A DNA stretch of 64,000 nt from Streptococcus mitis SK564 (GCF_000148525.1 NZ_AEDU01000029.1:1-64000); one strand, 5' to 3'; counted from the first letter of the stretch, positions 24,426 through 34,739 are shown. Numbers and translations: made by a program. The notes: generated by a model from the sequence alone, not told the origin.

Positions 24426-26076
24426 TATAACCTCCATCTATAATCTTGTATGGAATAAGTAAAAGAATTTTAGCCCCACCTTCTTCATTATTTTCAAATG
24501 CAATACTATAGTCATTAGGATAGAGAAGATTTAAACGTTCGATGGTGTTTGTGATCCCAATATGATGTCCATCTTCTGTTATTAGAGACTGTTTCTGATT
24601 TAGTTTTGATAAAATTTCTTCAGAGAAACCTGGACCATTATCCTCGATACAAATCTGAATATAATCTGAGTTCTCAGTTTTTACTTTTTTTATTGATAGC
24701 AAAATTGTAAATAAATCCTGAAATGAAAAACCATGTTTGATTGTATTTTCAATAAATGTTTGTAAAAGTAACGATGGAACAAGAGTATTTTGTAGCTCAG
24801 AATTGTAGTCTAGTGAAAAGTAGATACTATTTCCATATCGAATTCGTTGTATTTCTAAATAATCTTTAATATGCTGAACTTCATCTTTAAGTTCTGAAAA
24901 ATCTTGATTAGCCATAAATAAATGACGGAGATAATTTGAAGTTAGGATAGTTAACTCTTCAATTTCCTTGTAGTTTTTTGTTTGAAGCATACTATGAATC
25001 ATTGATAACATATTTAAGTAGAAATGTGGACGGATTTGGTTCTTTAGATAATTAAGTTCAATCTTCTTAAGTTCTAGTTGTGAATGGTATTCCCTTATTT
25101 TTAATTCTTGCATGTCAAATATTACTTTATTAAGTTTATCATTTGCCTTATCAATTTCTAGTATACCTTCAGATATAAAAAATTCAGAAGGGGGGATGGA
25201 GTCCCCGAGTTGAGAGAGTCGTTCAGTGAGTCTTGTTATAGGTTTAATCATCCACTGACGAATATACAGGATAATGATGATTGATAAAATTGTGATAATG
25301 ATAGGAACGGCTGATAAAAATACTTCTAAGAGTGTGATATTTCTAAAGACTTCGGCATAATCGACTAAAACATAAATATCGAAAGGTAAATGCGTTTTTT
25401 CATTTTGGGCATGAATTAGGTAATTAGCGGACGGTATATTGTTAGGCTCTTTTAGGGAGAGTTTGCCATTATTACCAATATTAAGTTTATTGAGAGGTTT
25501 TAGGATATCTTCTGAAGATATGACGGCATAAATGATTTTTCCTTCGTAATGAACAGATTTAACTAAGTATTCACTGTTTTTAGTAGTTACATTTTTCCAT
25601 TTACGGTCACTTATATCACTACGCAATGATTTTAGATTTGATTTTAACAGTAGATAATCTTCATATGGAATATAAAGATTGGAGACATTTATAAAATGAT
25701 CAGTACTATCGGTTTCTAATAAGAATGTCATATGAGTTTCATTTTGATATTCAAACTCTGTAAAGCTAGTTTGAACTTTTTTAAGATTTTCTTGATACTC
25801 AAGAAACGTTTGTACATGATTTAATTTCTCTAAAGATTCATTATGCGTTATTGTTGAGTACATAAAGCGTTCTACAGAATGTAATTTTTCATTAACAGAG
25901 TCAGCATAAATTTCAATTGAACTACGTAGGTGTACTATATTTTGGTTTTTAATAAAATTTCTGGTTATGTTACTCATAGCAATATTGATTAAAATATTTA
26001 TCAATAGTAGTACAAGTAGGAGTTTAAAGAAAAAATGAATGGAATGTTTTTTTGATAAGTCGTGATTTAATTTCAT
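24406..26076 (-). CDS. YesM-type sensor histidine kinase
   Basis: The 556-residue membrane kinase has a TM helix at about 13-34, an extracytoplasmic sensor domain of about 210 residues, a second TM at about 245-268 and a HAMP linker. The His_kinase domain has phosphoacceptor histidine in QIRPHFYLNML (about 338-348). The ATPase domain shows FIENTIKHG and IEDNGPGFS, and ends in GGAKILLLIP. Class-7 kinases of this kind sense extracellular carbohydrates, often via a transporter lipoprotein. Its gene is divergent from the importer genes at 26279. Confidence 0.92.
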   Translation of the reverse strand: MKLNHDLSKKHSIHFFFKLLLVLLLINILINIAMSNITRNFIKNQNIVHLRSSIEIYADSVNEKLHSVERFMYSTITHNESLEKLNHVQTFLEYQENLKKVQTSFTEFEYQNETHMTFLLETDSTDHFINVSNLYIPYEDYLLLKSNLKSLRSDISDRKWKNVTTKNSEYLVKSVHYEGKIIYAVISSEDILKPLNKLNIGNNGKLSLKEPNNIPSANYLIHAQNEKTHLPFDIYVLVDYAEVFRNITLLEVFLSAVPIIITILSIIIILYIRQWMIKPITRLTERLSQLGDSIPPSEFFISEGILEIDKANDKLNKVIFDMQELKIREYHSQLELKKIELNYLKNQIRPHFYLNMLSMIHSMLQTKNYKEIEELTILTSNYLRHLFMANQDFSELKDEVQHIKDYLEIQRIRYGNSIYFSLDYNSELQNTLVPSLLLQTFIENTIKHGFSFQDLFTILLSIKKVKTENSDYIQICIEDNGPGFSEEILSKLNQKQSLITEDGHHIGITNTIERLNLLYPNDYSIAFENNEEGGAKILLLIPYKIIDGGYNEHLIS

Positions 26077-26278
26077 ATACTATTCTCCTACTAAAATTAT
26101 AGCACTTTGAAAATACGATATCATGTAACAAAACAGATATGTTTTATCAAGATGTCGGAAAAGTAATAGTTTTTAAAATTAAAAAACTGAAAAATTGATA
26201 AACCTAGTCCAAAAAGTTCTATTAAGGGAATTCTATATGGTGTAAAATAATCGTAGAAAATCAGATGGGAGGAAAAAC

Positions 26279-27196
26279 ATGAAAGTAGCATCTCAACTTC
26301 ATAAAATAAAATTAAAGCATAGTATTCCGTTATATATATTACTTTTTCCTTCAATATTGCTATTAATTTTATTTTCCTATATTCCCATGTTGGGACTAAT
26401 TATTGCATTTAAAGACTATTCACCAGCCAATGGTATCTTTGCTAGTCAGTGGGTAGGATTTAAGTACTTTACTCAATTTTTCTCATCATTCCAATTCGGG
26501 ACAACTATGTTCAATACATTAAAAATTTCACTTTATAGTATTGTAGTAGGATTCCCCTTACCTATTATACTAGCTATAATTAGTAATCAGTTAAGAGTTG
26601 GGAAGTTTAGAAAAATATTTCAAGTGACAACTTACTTACCCCATTTTATCTCTACAATGGTTATGTGTGGGATGATCATCTTATTTTTATCTCCTACTAG
26701 TGGTTTGTTAGCGAATGTATTTAAGTCTGTTGGAATCACTATTCCAGATTTTTTATCAAAACCTAGTCATTTTGCAGGTGTTTATGTTTGGAGTGATGTA
26801 TGGCAACATATTGGTTGGGATAGTATTATTTATCTGGCGGCGCTTTCTGCAATTGATCCTACATATTATGAGGCTGCAACTATGGATGGTGCCTCTAGGT
26901 TACAAAAAATTCGGCATATAGAATTACCATTACTTTTGCCAACTGCTATGATTTTGCTAATATTAAGAGCAGGTAGTTTATTAAGTGTAGGGTTTGAGAA
27001 AGTGTTACTATTACAGAATCCTCTTAATTTAGCAGGAAGTGAGATAATTTCGACCTATGTTTATAAAGTTGGTATGGTGAACTTTCAGTATAGTTATTCG
27101 ACAGCTATAGGGTTATTTAACACCGTAGTCAATCTAATAATTTTGTTATCTGTTAACTGGTTCTCAAAAAGATATACTAGAACGGGTCTTTTTTAA
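26279..27196 (+). CDS. Carbohydrate ABC transporter permease, LplB/UgpA-like
   Basis: The 305-residue integral membrane protein has about six TM segments (first at 20-42, LLFPSILLLILFSYIPMLGLI). The EAA loop YYEAATMDGASRLQKIRHIELPLL (about 198-221) contacts the ATPase. The start ATG 26279 follows GGGAGG. No dedicated ATPase is encoded here, so a shared MsmK-like ATPase elsewhere probably drives it. It is the first gene of the importer operon, nine codons from its partner permease. Confidence 0.92.
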   Translation: MKVASQLHKIKLKHSIPLYILLFPSILLLILFSYIPMLGLIIAFKDYSPANGIFASQWVGFKYFTQFFSSFQFGTTMFNTLKISLYSIVVGFPLPIILAIISNQLRVGKFRKIFQVTTYLPHFISTMVMCGMIILFLSPTSGLLANVFKSVGITIPDFLSKPSHFAGVYVWSDVWQHIGWDSIIYLAALSAIDPTYYEAATMDGASRLQKIRHIELPLLLPTAMILLILRAGSLLSVGFEKVLLLQNPLNLAGSEIISTYVYKVGMVNFQYSYSTAIGLFNTVVNLIILLSVNWFSKRYTRTGLF

Positions 27197-27213
27197 AGGA
27201 AGGAGTGCTTAAA

Positions 27214-28110
27214 GTGAGATGGTTTCATAAATCAAGAAAAACAAACTCTGAATTATTATTTGATATAGTTACCTATGGTTTAGCAATTTTCCTTATCCTG
27301 TTAATTGTTTATCCGTTATGGTTTGTAGTGATTGCATCTTTTAGTAATCCTTCAGATGTTGCAAATGGAAAGGTATGGTTTATTCCTAGAGAATGGAAAT
27401 TAGATGGATATTTACGTCTTATTCAACAACCTTTATTCTTACGTAGCTATCTAAATACCATTTTATATACTGTTGTTGGTACCTTAGTTGCTTTAGTAGT
27501 CAATATTCCAGCTGGTTATGCTTTATCTAGAAAAGAATTGGTTGGTAGAAAGTGGATGAGTATTCTATACATAATCCCTATGTTTGTATCAGGTGGCTTG
27601 ATTCCTACCTACTTAACAGTAAAGAATGTAGGCTTGATTGATACATTTTGGGTAATGGTAATACCTTTTGCAGTTTCATCATACAATATTATTGTTGCTA
27701 GAACTTTCTTTAATAATAGTATTCCAGACGGGATGTGGGAGGCTGCGCAAATTGATGGCTGTGGTACAATTCGTTATTTTATTAAAATAGTTGTTCCTTT
27801 ATCAAAAGCTATTATAGCAGTTATTGGACTTTGGACTGCAGTTGGTATTTGGAATTCGTGGTTTAATGCTTTAATTTATTTAACGAATGAAAATTTACAG
27901 CCATTGCAATTAATTTTACGACGTTTACTAATTAGTAATCAAATGTTACAATCGCAAGCAACAGGAGAAGTGGCATCAGATCTTCGTATCAAAGCCGATA
28001 TGATGAAATATGCAGCAATTGTTATTTCAACCGCTCCGATAATGTTGCTATATCCCTTTGTTCAAAAATACTTTAATCAAGGCGTAATGATTGGCGCCTT
28101 GAAAGAATAG
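27214..28110 (+). CDS. Carbohydrate ABC transporter permease, YtcP/LplC-like
   Basis: GTG 27214 is preferred, since GGAAGGAG lies 8 bases upstream; the frame could begin at 27205. The 298-residue protein has six TM helices and the EAA motif MWEAAQIDGCGTIRYFIKIVVPLS. The end KYFNQGVMIGALKE is typical of this subfamily. It pairs with the permease at 26279 to form the translocation pore. The lipoprotein gene begins 9 bases after its stop. Confidence 0.92.
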   Translation: MRWFHKSRKTNSELLFDIVTYGLAIFLILLIVYPLWFVVIASFSNPSDVANGKVWFIPREWKLDGYLRLIQQPLFLRSYLNTILYTVVGTLVALVVNIPAGYALSRKELVGRKWMSILYIIPMFVSGGLIPTYLTVKNVGLIDTFWVMVIPFAVSSYNIIVARTFFNNSIPDGMWEAAQIDGCGTIRYFIKIVVPLSKAIIAVIGLWTAVGIWNSWFNALIYLTNENLQPLQLILRRLLISNQMLQSQATGEVASDLRIKADMMKYAAIVISTAPIMLLYPFVQKYFNQGVMIGALKE

Positions 28111-28119
28111 GAGAAAAAC

Positions 28120-29685
28120 ATGAAAAATAAATCATTTACATATTTGTTCTTAGGAACAGTTACACTTGCTGGCTTAACAGCCTGTGCAAATTCTAGTAAT
28201 GCGAATAAGGACGATAAGTCTGGAGAAGATTCTTATAAAATCACAACTGTTCGTTGGTCTGACTGGGGAGAAGATTATCATAAAGGTTTTCTAACAGATT
28301 CTGCCAAGGAAGCAGGTATTGATGTTAAATGGGATACACTTGTAGCCGCAGATTGGGCAGATAAGAAATCTGTTTTGGTTGCTAGCGGAGATTTACCAGA
28401 TGCATTTTTGGGTTCAAATGCATTTACAGATTCAGAAATTGCTCAGAACCAATCTTTGTTTATTCCATTGGAAGATTTAATCAAGGAAAACATGCCAAAT
28501 TTAACTAAGGCTATGGAGAAAGAACCTAAGATTAAAGCTATGATTACTTCACCAGATGGTCATATCTACAGTCTACCTAAAAAATTACCGATGCGTCCTA
28601 CTGTAGCTAATCAGCTATTTATTAATAAAAAGTGGCTGGATAATTTAGGATTAAAGGTTCCAGAAACTTATGATGATTTAGTAAAAGTACTACAAGAATT
28701 TAAGGATAAAGATGCGAACGGAAATGGAGACGCTTCTGATGAAATTCCATTCGGAGCAGGAAACTTTGATCCGACATTCTCATATATTCTTCCGTTCAAT
28801 AATCGTTTAGGGGCAGATAATACATATGAAATGTCTGTAAAAGATGGGAAACCAGTCTACCTTCGTACAGAGGAAAGTTATAAACAAGGGATTGCAGCAA
28901 TGCACGAAGCTTATAAAAAAGGTTTGATTGATCCGGAAATCTTTACAGAAGATACATCTATGAGTGTAGCAAAACGTATGGATAAGGGAGTATCTAGAGT
29001 AGGTGTTTCTAGTGGTTGGACAGCAGATGCAACGTTTGGCTTACATTCAAGTGAGTATATCGCTCTACCTGCTTTAAAAGGTATGGATGGTAAACAATAT
29101 GTCTTTTCTGATCCAGATCATTACAACTATGGTCGAAATGAAATTTTGATTACAAATAAGAGCAAAAACCCTGCTAAATTATTGAAATGGTTGGATAAAT
29201 TATATACAGATGAAGCAAGTATTCAGAATTTCTATGGATCATTTGGAATAGCTACTGAAAAGAATGGTGATAAGTTTAAAGTGTTACCTCCTAAAGATGG
29301 TAAATCAGCTGATGAATGGGCATGGATTAATTCACTTCGAGATTTTGGTCCTAAATACGTAAGCGATGATATCAATAGTCGCGTAGAAATCGATCAAACA
29401 CAAGGTGATGGATTGAAATTGAAGATGGACCAAGATTTGAAACAATTTGCGTTGCCAGCTTACCCTAATGTGATTTATTCACAAGAAGAACTTAACAAAT
29501 TATCATCAATCTATGTGAGTATTGAATCTTATGTCAAACAACAAGCATCTAAATGGGTAGTTGAAGGTGGCATAGAAAAAGAATGGGACTCATACAAAGA
29601 AACTCTTAAGAATATGGGATTGGACGAATTTATGAAGATTCAACAGGAAGCATATAATCGTTACCAAAAAGAAGTAAAAGAGTAA
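28120..29685 (+). CDS. Sugar-binding lipoprotein of the Lpl-type importer
   Basis: The 521-residue precursor has a lipoprotein signal peptide with lipobox LTAC (Cys22). The mature protein is a type-1 extracellular solute-binding protein with the usual SGDLPDAFLGSN and LPKKLPMRP segments. DANGNGDASDEIPFG near residue 200 looks like a calcium-binding loop, as in large sugar-binding proteins of this group. It should capture an oligosaccharide and deliver it to the two permeases. The substrate cannot be named from sequence. A strong terminator follows at 29735. Confidence 0.92.
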   Translation: MKNKSFTYLFLGTVTLAGLTACANSSNANKDDKSGEDSYKITTVRWSDWGEDYHKGFLTDSAKEAGIDVKWDTLVAADWADKKSVLVASGDLPDAFLGSNAFTDSEIAQNQSLFIPLEDLIKENMPNLTKAMEKEPKIKAMITSPDGHIYSLPKKLPMRPTVANQLFINKKWLDNLGLKVPETYDDLVKVLQEFKDKDANGNGDASDEIPFGAGNFDPTFSYILPFNNRLGADNTYEMSVKDGKPVYLRTEESYKQGIAAMHEAYKKGLIDPEIFTEDTSMSVAKRMDKGVSRVGVSSGWTADATFGLHSSEYIALPALKGMDGKQYVFSDPDHYNYGRNEILITNKSKNPAKLLKWLDKLYTDEASIQNFYGSFGIATEKNGDKFKVLPPKDGKSADEWAWINSLRDFGPKYVSDDINSRVEIDQTQGDGLKLKMDQDLKQFALPAYPNVIYSQEELNKLSSIYVSIESYVKQQASKWVVEGGIEKEWDSYKETLKNMGLDEFMKIQQEAYNRYQKEVKE

Positions 29686-29734
29686 TACTTTATATGAACT
29701 CTTGGTTGTATAAACAAGGGACTAGCTAATTACA

Positions 29735-29777
29735 GGAAGCGAGACTGATAACATCAGATTATCTCGCTTCCTTTATT
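29735..29777 (+). terminator. Terminator after the binding-protein gene
   Basis: GGAAGCGAGA (29735-29744) pairs with TCTCGCTTCC (29762-29771), with an inner stem CTGAT/ATCAG, followed by TTTATT. Partial termination would make lipoprotein mRNA more abundant than the downstream genes. Confidence 0.85.
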
Positions 29778-29890
29778 CTAATTTTTAAAGAAATGTGGAA
29801 ATGTTTTTTAAATAATTTAGGTAATATTTTTGTACAACTGACATTATAAAATATAGAGTTAAGGCAATCGATTTTATGGAGATATCTATT

Positions 29891-30535
29891 ATGCAAAAAT
29901 TATTTTCATTAGATGGAAAAATGGTTAGAATTTTAACTTTTTTGACAGATTTAATTATTTTAAATACTCTATTTATTGTGAGTTGTATTCCAATAGTTAC
30001 AATTGGGGCATCACTAACTTCTCTTACGACAATGTGGTATCGTATTTTAAAAGGTAAAGATACCGATATTGCTTATCATTATTTTCGGATCTTTAGACAA
30101 AATTTTAAACAATCAACTTTTATTTGGTTGTTTATCCTCCTAATAGAATTACTTTTATATGTGAACTATTGTCTTTGGGGCTATTCAAGTTTACTTTCAG
30201 AGTATAGTTTATTGTTAGTGTTGCCCTTTTTATTTGTTATAATACTTTTTATGAGTGTTGTTTTTCCCTATATTGGTCTATTTAAAGATAATCTAAAAAA
30301 TAGTATTGTAAATAGCGTATTAATTTGTATTTTAAATCCAATACAAGCTATCATGTTGGTTTTATTTAATATTTCTGTACTGTATATGAGTTTTAGTAGT
30401 CCAGAACGAGTTTTAACAGCTATTTACGTATTTACATTTGGGGGATTTGCTTTTTGCGGATTGATGAATGTAACGATAACAAATAAAATGTTTGATAAGA
30501 TAAAGAAATTTACTAAAAGGAGGGAAACAAATTGA
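29891..30535 (+). CDS. YesL-like membrane protein (DUF624)
   Basis: ATG 29891 follows GGAG by 8 bases; an earlier ATG at 29876 has no site. The 214-residue protein has about five hydrophobic segments and the family opening MQKLFSLDGKMVRILTFLTDLIILNTLFI with TMWYRILKG. YesL proteins are always found with YesM/YesN and Lpl-type importers, but their function is unknown. Its TGA overlaps the TTG start of the glycosidase gene, so translation is coupled. Confidence 0.85.
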   Translation: MQKLFSLDGKMVRILTFLTDLIILNTLFIVSCIPIVTIGASLTSLTTMWYRILKGKDTDIAYHYFRIFRQNFKQSTFIWLFILLIELLLYVNYCLWGYSSLLSEYSLLLVLPFLFVIILFMSVVFPYIGLFKDNLKNSIVNSVLICILNPIQAIMLVLFNISVLYMSFSSPERVLTAIYVFTFGGFAFCGLMNVTITNKMFDKIKKFTKRRETN

Positions 30536-32745
30536 AAATTTTTAAGGGAGAGTTTTATCGAATCTCTGTATTAACAGACAAGCTAGTAAGGTTAGAATAC
30601 TCTCAAACTGGAAGTTTTGAGGATAGAACTACACAACTTATCTATAATAGAGAGTTTGGCCAAGTTTCGTTAGATTATATCGAGACATCAAACGTACTAG
30701 ATATTATGACGGACTATTTTCATTTGCATTTTAATAAAGGAGAATTTAACGCCGAAAATTTATTTATAGAATTAAAAGGAAATTTTGCCGTATATGGTAG
30801 TCGCTGGTATTTTGGTGAATCTATTGAAACGTTAAAAGGAACAGCTCGGACTCTGGATAAGGCAGATGGAGCAATCTCGTTAGAAGATGGAATTATTAGC
30901 AGAAATGGTATAGCCTTATTGGATGATTCTCAAGGATTTATTTGGGATGAACAGTCTGGTTATATTGAGAGAGAAAATCAAATTGACCTGTATTTCTTTG
31001 CCTATGGGCATGATTATAGAGGAGCAATCAGAGACTTTTACCATTTGACTGGTTCAACACCCTTATTGCCAAGATATGCTTTAGGAAATTGGTGGAGTAG
31101 GTATTGGCCTTATACGTCGGATGAATACTTGGATTTAATAGACAGATTTGAAACAGGGAAAATTCCATTATCTATCGGTGTTTTAGATATGGATTGGCAT
31201 ATAACTGACATTCCAGCTCGTTTTGGAAGTGGGTGGACAGGATATAGTTGGAATAGAAACTTAATACCTAATCCAGAACAGTTATTGCAACAACTTCATG
31301 ATAGAAAGTTAAAACTCTCCTTAAATGTCCATCCTGCTGATGGTATACGGGCTTATGAAGAAGCTTATCCTCGAGTCGCCAAACGATTGGGGTTAAATAT
31401 AGAACTAGAAGAACCTGCCATTTTTGATTTTTTTAATCCCTCTTTTAGGGAATCCTACTTTAAAGATGTTCATTATGAGCTAGAAAAGCAAGGAGTAGAT
31501 TTTTGGTGGATTGACTGGCAACAAGGGACACAAGGCATGTTGGATCCACTGTGGCTTTTAAACCATTATCACTATCAGGATAGTTGTAAAAATGTAGAAG
31601 GTGGTTTGATTTTATCAAGATATGCAGGGCCGGGTAGTCACCGATACCCTGTTGGTTTTTCAGGAGATACCATTATTAGTTGGAATTCCTTAAGATTTCA
31701 ACCTTATTTTACAGCGACAGCATCAAATATCGGCTATAGTTGGTGGAGCCATGATATCGGTGGACACATGCTGGGGGATTATGATGAAGAGCTACAAACT
31801 AGATGGCTACAGTTTGGCGTTTTTAGTCCGATAACTCGATTACATAGTTCTAGAAGTCCCTTTAATAGTAAAGAACCTTGGTTTTTTTCAGAAACAACAT
31901 CTAAGATTATGAAGAAATACCTTCGTTTGAGACATCAGATGATTCCATATCTATATACCATGAATGTAAAGACACATGAGGAAGGTGCCCCATTAATCAG
32001 CCCAATGTATTATTTCTACCCAGAGAATGATGAGAGTTATAATGTTCCAAATCAATACTTTTTTGGAACAGAACTGATGGTGGCTCCCATTGTAGAAAAG
32101 ATGGATTTGGCATTCCAATCTGCAAAAGTAGATGTATGGTTCCCTGAAGGTGAATGGTATGACTTCTTTTCAGAGAAAAAATATACAGGTGGTGTGAAGT
32201 TGAGTGTTTATAGAGACATTTCGACTATACCTGTGTTTGCAAAAAGTGGTGCAATCATTCCCTTGGTTGGTTCTGAGATAGATATGGGTGTTGATTTACC
32301 TGAAGTTGTAGATTGGTATGTATTCCCAGGCAAGCAACATTCTTTTGAAATGATTGAAGTTCAAAATGGTCAAAGATATAAAACAAGATTATCAATCGAC
32401 TGGGAAATGGGGATGGTAGAGTTAGCATTACAAGGCGATTCTAGTATCGTTCCAAGCAATAGAAGGCATAGAATTCATTTTAAAGGAACGAATGTGTCTA
32501 TAATTGAATTGCCAAATAAGAATGATACAGCTAGATTTGAATTGAAAGATAATAAAAGGACACCCCTAAATGATGAAGTTTTTAGACTACTAAAGACGGC
32601 TTCTCTTCCATATGAATTAAAAGATAGATTGTTAAATCAATTCATCAATGCCAAAAATTCTCATGACTTAATGAATATCTTGCATCATCAGGATAAGGAA
32701 TTGAGAGGGCGTTTGTTGGAAATGATATTTACTAGCGAAAACTAA
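30532..32745 (+). CDS. Cytoplasmic glycoside hydrolase family 31
   Basis: The 737-residue enzyme starts at TTG 30532 (AAAGGAGGG upstream). It has an N-terminal beta-sandwich (1-180), then a TIM barrel beginning near LLPRYALGNWWSRYWPY. Likely catalytic residues are the nucleophile Asp in WIDWQQG (about 330) and the acid/base Asp in FSGDTIISW (about 382). ITRLHSSR marks the end of the barrel. No signal peptide is present, so it acts on imported oligosaccharide. The family includes alpha-glucosidases, alpha-xylosidases and others, and I cannot choose. Pneumococcus has a GH31 gene in the same place near gpx. Confidence 0.9.
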   Translation: MKIFKGEFYRISVLTDKLVRLEYSQTGSFEDRTTQLIYNREFGQVSLDYIETSNVLDIMTDYFHLHFNKGEFNAENLFIELKGNFAVYGSRWYFGESIETLKGTARTLDKADGAISLEDGIISRNGIALLDDSQGFIWDEQSGYIERENQIDLYFFAYGHDYRGAIRDFYHLTGSTPLLPRYALGNWWSRYWPYTSDEYLDLIDRFETGKIPLSIGVLDMDWHITDIPARFGSGWTGYSWNRNLIPNPEQLLQQLHDRKLKLSLNVHPADGIRAYEEAYPRVAKRLGLNIELEEPAIFDFFNPSFRESYFKDVHYELEKQGVDFWWIDWQQGTQGMLDPLWLLNHYHYQDSCKNVEGGLILSRYAGPGSHRYPVGFSGDTIISWNSLRFQPYFTATASNIGYSWWSHDIGGHMLGDYDEELQTRWLQFGVFSPITRLHSSRSPFNSKEPWFFSETTSKIMKKYLRLRHQMIPYLYTMNVKTHEEGAPLISPMYYFYPENDESYNVPNQYFFGTELMVAPIVEKMDLAFQSAKVDVWFPEGEWYDFFSEKKYTGGVKLSVYRDISTIPVFAKSGAIIPLVGSEIDMGVDLPEVVDWYVFPGKQHSFEMIEVQNGQRYKTRLSIDWEMGMVELALQGDSSIVPSNRRHRIHFKGTNVSIIELPNKNDTARFELKDNKRTPLNDEVFRLLKTASLPYELKDRLLNQFINAKNSHDLMNILHHQDKELRGRLLEMIFTSEN

Positions 32746-32815
32746 TTGAGACATTTTGTACACAATTTCTATTCTTTAATTGCTAATTATTTATTTTTTA
32801 ATGTGTAATAGTTTT

Positions 32816-32877
32816 ACATCTCTATGCTTATTGACTTGTATTTTAGTAATTACAAGTTTGGCATAGGGATGTTTTTA
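32816..32877 (+). terminator. Terminator of the glycosidase operon
   Basis: ACATCTCTATGC (32816-32827) pairs with GCATAGGGATGT (32861-32872), an inner ACTTGTA/TACAAGT stem extends it, and TTTTT follows. Confidence 0.8.
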
Positions 32878-32939
32878 TGATTTTAAAGACTTTTTGCCCA
32901 GCCTCTTTTTTAAACTAAACAAGAGAAATTTTTCAAAGT

Positions 32940-32970
32940 AACTTCCACTTGCCTGACCGAAGTGGAAGTT
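32940..32970. repeat. Hairpin upstream of dtpT
   Basis: AACTTCCACTT (32940-32950) and AAGTGGAAGTT (32960-32970) are perfectly complementary. No T-tract follows. The remaining 32746-33111 interval holds no gene. Confidence 0.6.
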
Positions 32971-33052
32971 AGTTTGAAATGAATTTTTATGGTGGAATTA
33001 AGTATGAGAGGTTAGATTTTTCAGAAAATTTTCTAAAATAGACAGGATTTGT

Positions 33053-33081
33053 TTGACATTTGTTTGAAAATTCTGTAAAAT
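33053..33081 (+). promoter_or_regulatory. dtpT promoter
   Basis: TTGACA (33053-33058), 17-bp spacer, TAAAAT (33076-33081), ending 30 bases before the ATG. Confidence 0.8.
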
Positions 33082-33111
33082 GAATTATTATATCGTTAAA
33101 GGAGAATATAT

Positions 33112-34584
33112 ATGGAAAAACAGAAAACATTTTTTGGACATCCTATGGGCTTGTCCACCCTCTTCTTTACAGAGATGTGGGAGCGCTTTTCTTACTATGG
33201 GATGCGAGCTATCCTACTTTACTATATGTACTATAGTGTACAAGATGGTGGGTTGGGGATGGATAAGACCACAGCTGCATCGGTTATGGCGATTTATGGC
33301 TCGCTGGTATTTTTATCCTCGGTTGTCGGTGGTTTTGTCAGTGACCGTATTTTAGGAAGCCGTAAGACCGTCTTTTACGGTGGGATTCTGATTATGCTAG
33401 GGCATATTGCTTTGGCAACACCTTTTGGACAAGTGGCTCTCTATCTTTCTATTGCCTTGATTATCTTTGGTACTGGATTTTTAAAACCTAATATCTCAGA
33501 TATGGTTGGGGGAATTTATGAGAAAGAGGATGATAGACGGGATGCAGGATTTAGTATCTTTGTCTTTGGTATTAACTTAGGTGCCTTCGTTGCCCCTTAT
33601 CTAGTGGGTTATCTAGGTCAGGAAGTCAATTTCCATCTAGGTTTCTCATTAGCTGCTGTTGGGATGTTCTTTGGTCTTGTGAAATATGTTTTAGATGGGA
33701 AGAAATACCTGCCTGAATCAAGTCTTTACCCCACTGATCCACTTTCACAGAAGGAGCAGCATACCTTGATTAAACGCTTGCTAATTACACTTGTCATGGT
33801 TATTCTTGTGGTTATAGGTTTAGTCTTTACTCACCAGTTTAATGTGGATATGATTGTTAATATCTTTACAGTGATTGCTGTAATTATTCCAATCTACTAT
33901 TTCTTTAAGATTTTATCTAGTCAGAAAATAACTGCCACTGAGAGATCCCGAGTATTTGCCTACATTCCTCTATTTATCGCTGGAGTACTCTTCTGGTCTA
34001 TTGAGGAACAGGGTTCTGTTGTTCTCGCTCTATTTGCGGATGATCAAACTCAACTTTACTTTAATGTATTTGGGAATCAGATTCATTTTCCATCTAGCTT
34101 TTTCCAAAGTATCAATCCACTTTTCATTATGATTTATGTGCCGATTTTTGCATGGTTGTGGGGGAAAATGGGTAAAAAGCAACCGTCCTCTTCTAAGAAA
34201 TTTGCTTACGGTTTATTAGCAGCAGGTTTATCCTTCTTGTGGATGATGTTACCAGGGATGCTCTTTGGGACAGATGTTAAGGTCAGTCCTTTCTGGTTGA
34301 TTATGAGTTGGGCTATTGTGATTGTGGGGGAGATGTTGATTTCGCCTATTGGTCTATCAGTCACTAATAAGCTAGCACCAAAGTCCTTCCAAGCACAAAT
34401 GATGTCTATCTGGTTCTTGAGTGATGCTGCTGCCCAAGCCATCAATGCTCAAATTGTAAAATTTTATACAAGCGAAACTGAAGTGGCTTACTATGGAATT
34501 GTTGGAGGAATTACGATTGTATTCAGTATTATCTTACTCTTATACGTTCCACGTATTGAAAAACTAATGTCTGGTATCAAATAG
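33112..34584 (+). CDS. dtpT: Proton-coupled di-/tripeptide transporter DtpT (POT family)
   Basis: The 490-residue membrane protein belongs to the POT/PTR2 family. The ExxERFxYY signature is present as EMWERFSYYGMRAILLYY at about 20-37. GGFVSDRILGSRKTVFYGG is the typical loop after TM2. About 12-14 TM helices are seen, and an extended loop lies around residue 200. It imports short peptides using the proton gradient, which matters for an amino-acid auxotroph. It is monocistronic, with its own promoter and terminator, and starts at ATG 33112 after AAAGGAG. Confidence 0.93.
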   Translation: MEKQKTFFGHPMGLSTLFFTEMWERFSYYGMRAILLYYMYYSVQDGGLGMDKTTAASVMAIYGSLVFLSSVVGGFVSDRILGSRKTVFYGGILIMLGHIALATPFGQVALYLSIALIIFGTGFLKPNISDMVGGIYEKEDDRRDAGFSIFVFGINLGAFVAPYLVGYLGQEVNFHLGFSLAAVGMFFGLVKYVLDGKKYLPESSLYPTDPLSQKEQHTLIKRLLITLVMVILVVIGLVFTHQFNVDMIVNIFTVIAVIIPIYYFFKILSSQKITATERSRVFAYIPLFIAGVLFWSIEEQGSVVLALFADDQTQLYFNVFGNQIHFPSSFFQSINPLFIMIYVPIFAWLWGKMGKKQPSSSKKFAYGLLAAGLSFLWMMLPGMLFGTDVKVSPFWLIMSWAIVIVGEMLISPIGLSVTNKLAPKSFQAQMMSIWFLSDAAAQAINAQIVKFYTSETEVAYYGIVGGITIVFSIILLLYVPRIEKLMSGIK

Positions 34585-34637
34585 AGAAAAACTGGAATTT
34601 CTGTAGGGATTCTAAAAGTTAGATCAATTATTTATTC

Positions 34638-34680
34638 AAAGGATTTAGTTCTGTATTGCATAGAGCTAAGTCCTTTTTGT
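34638..34680 (+). terminator. dtpT terminator
   Basis: AAAGGATTTAG (34638-34648) pairs with CTAAGTCCTTT (34666-34676), followed by TT. Confidence 0.75.
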
Positions 34681-34739
34681 TTGATTAAAACTCACAATGT
34701 TTCTGATTTTCCTAGTAGACATTTGTACACTTTTCTATT

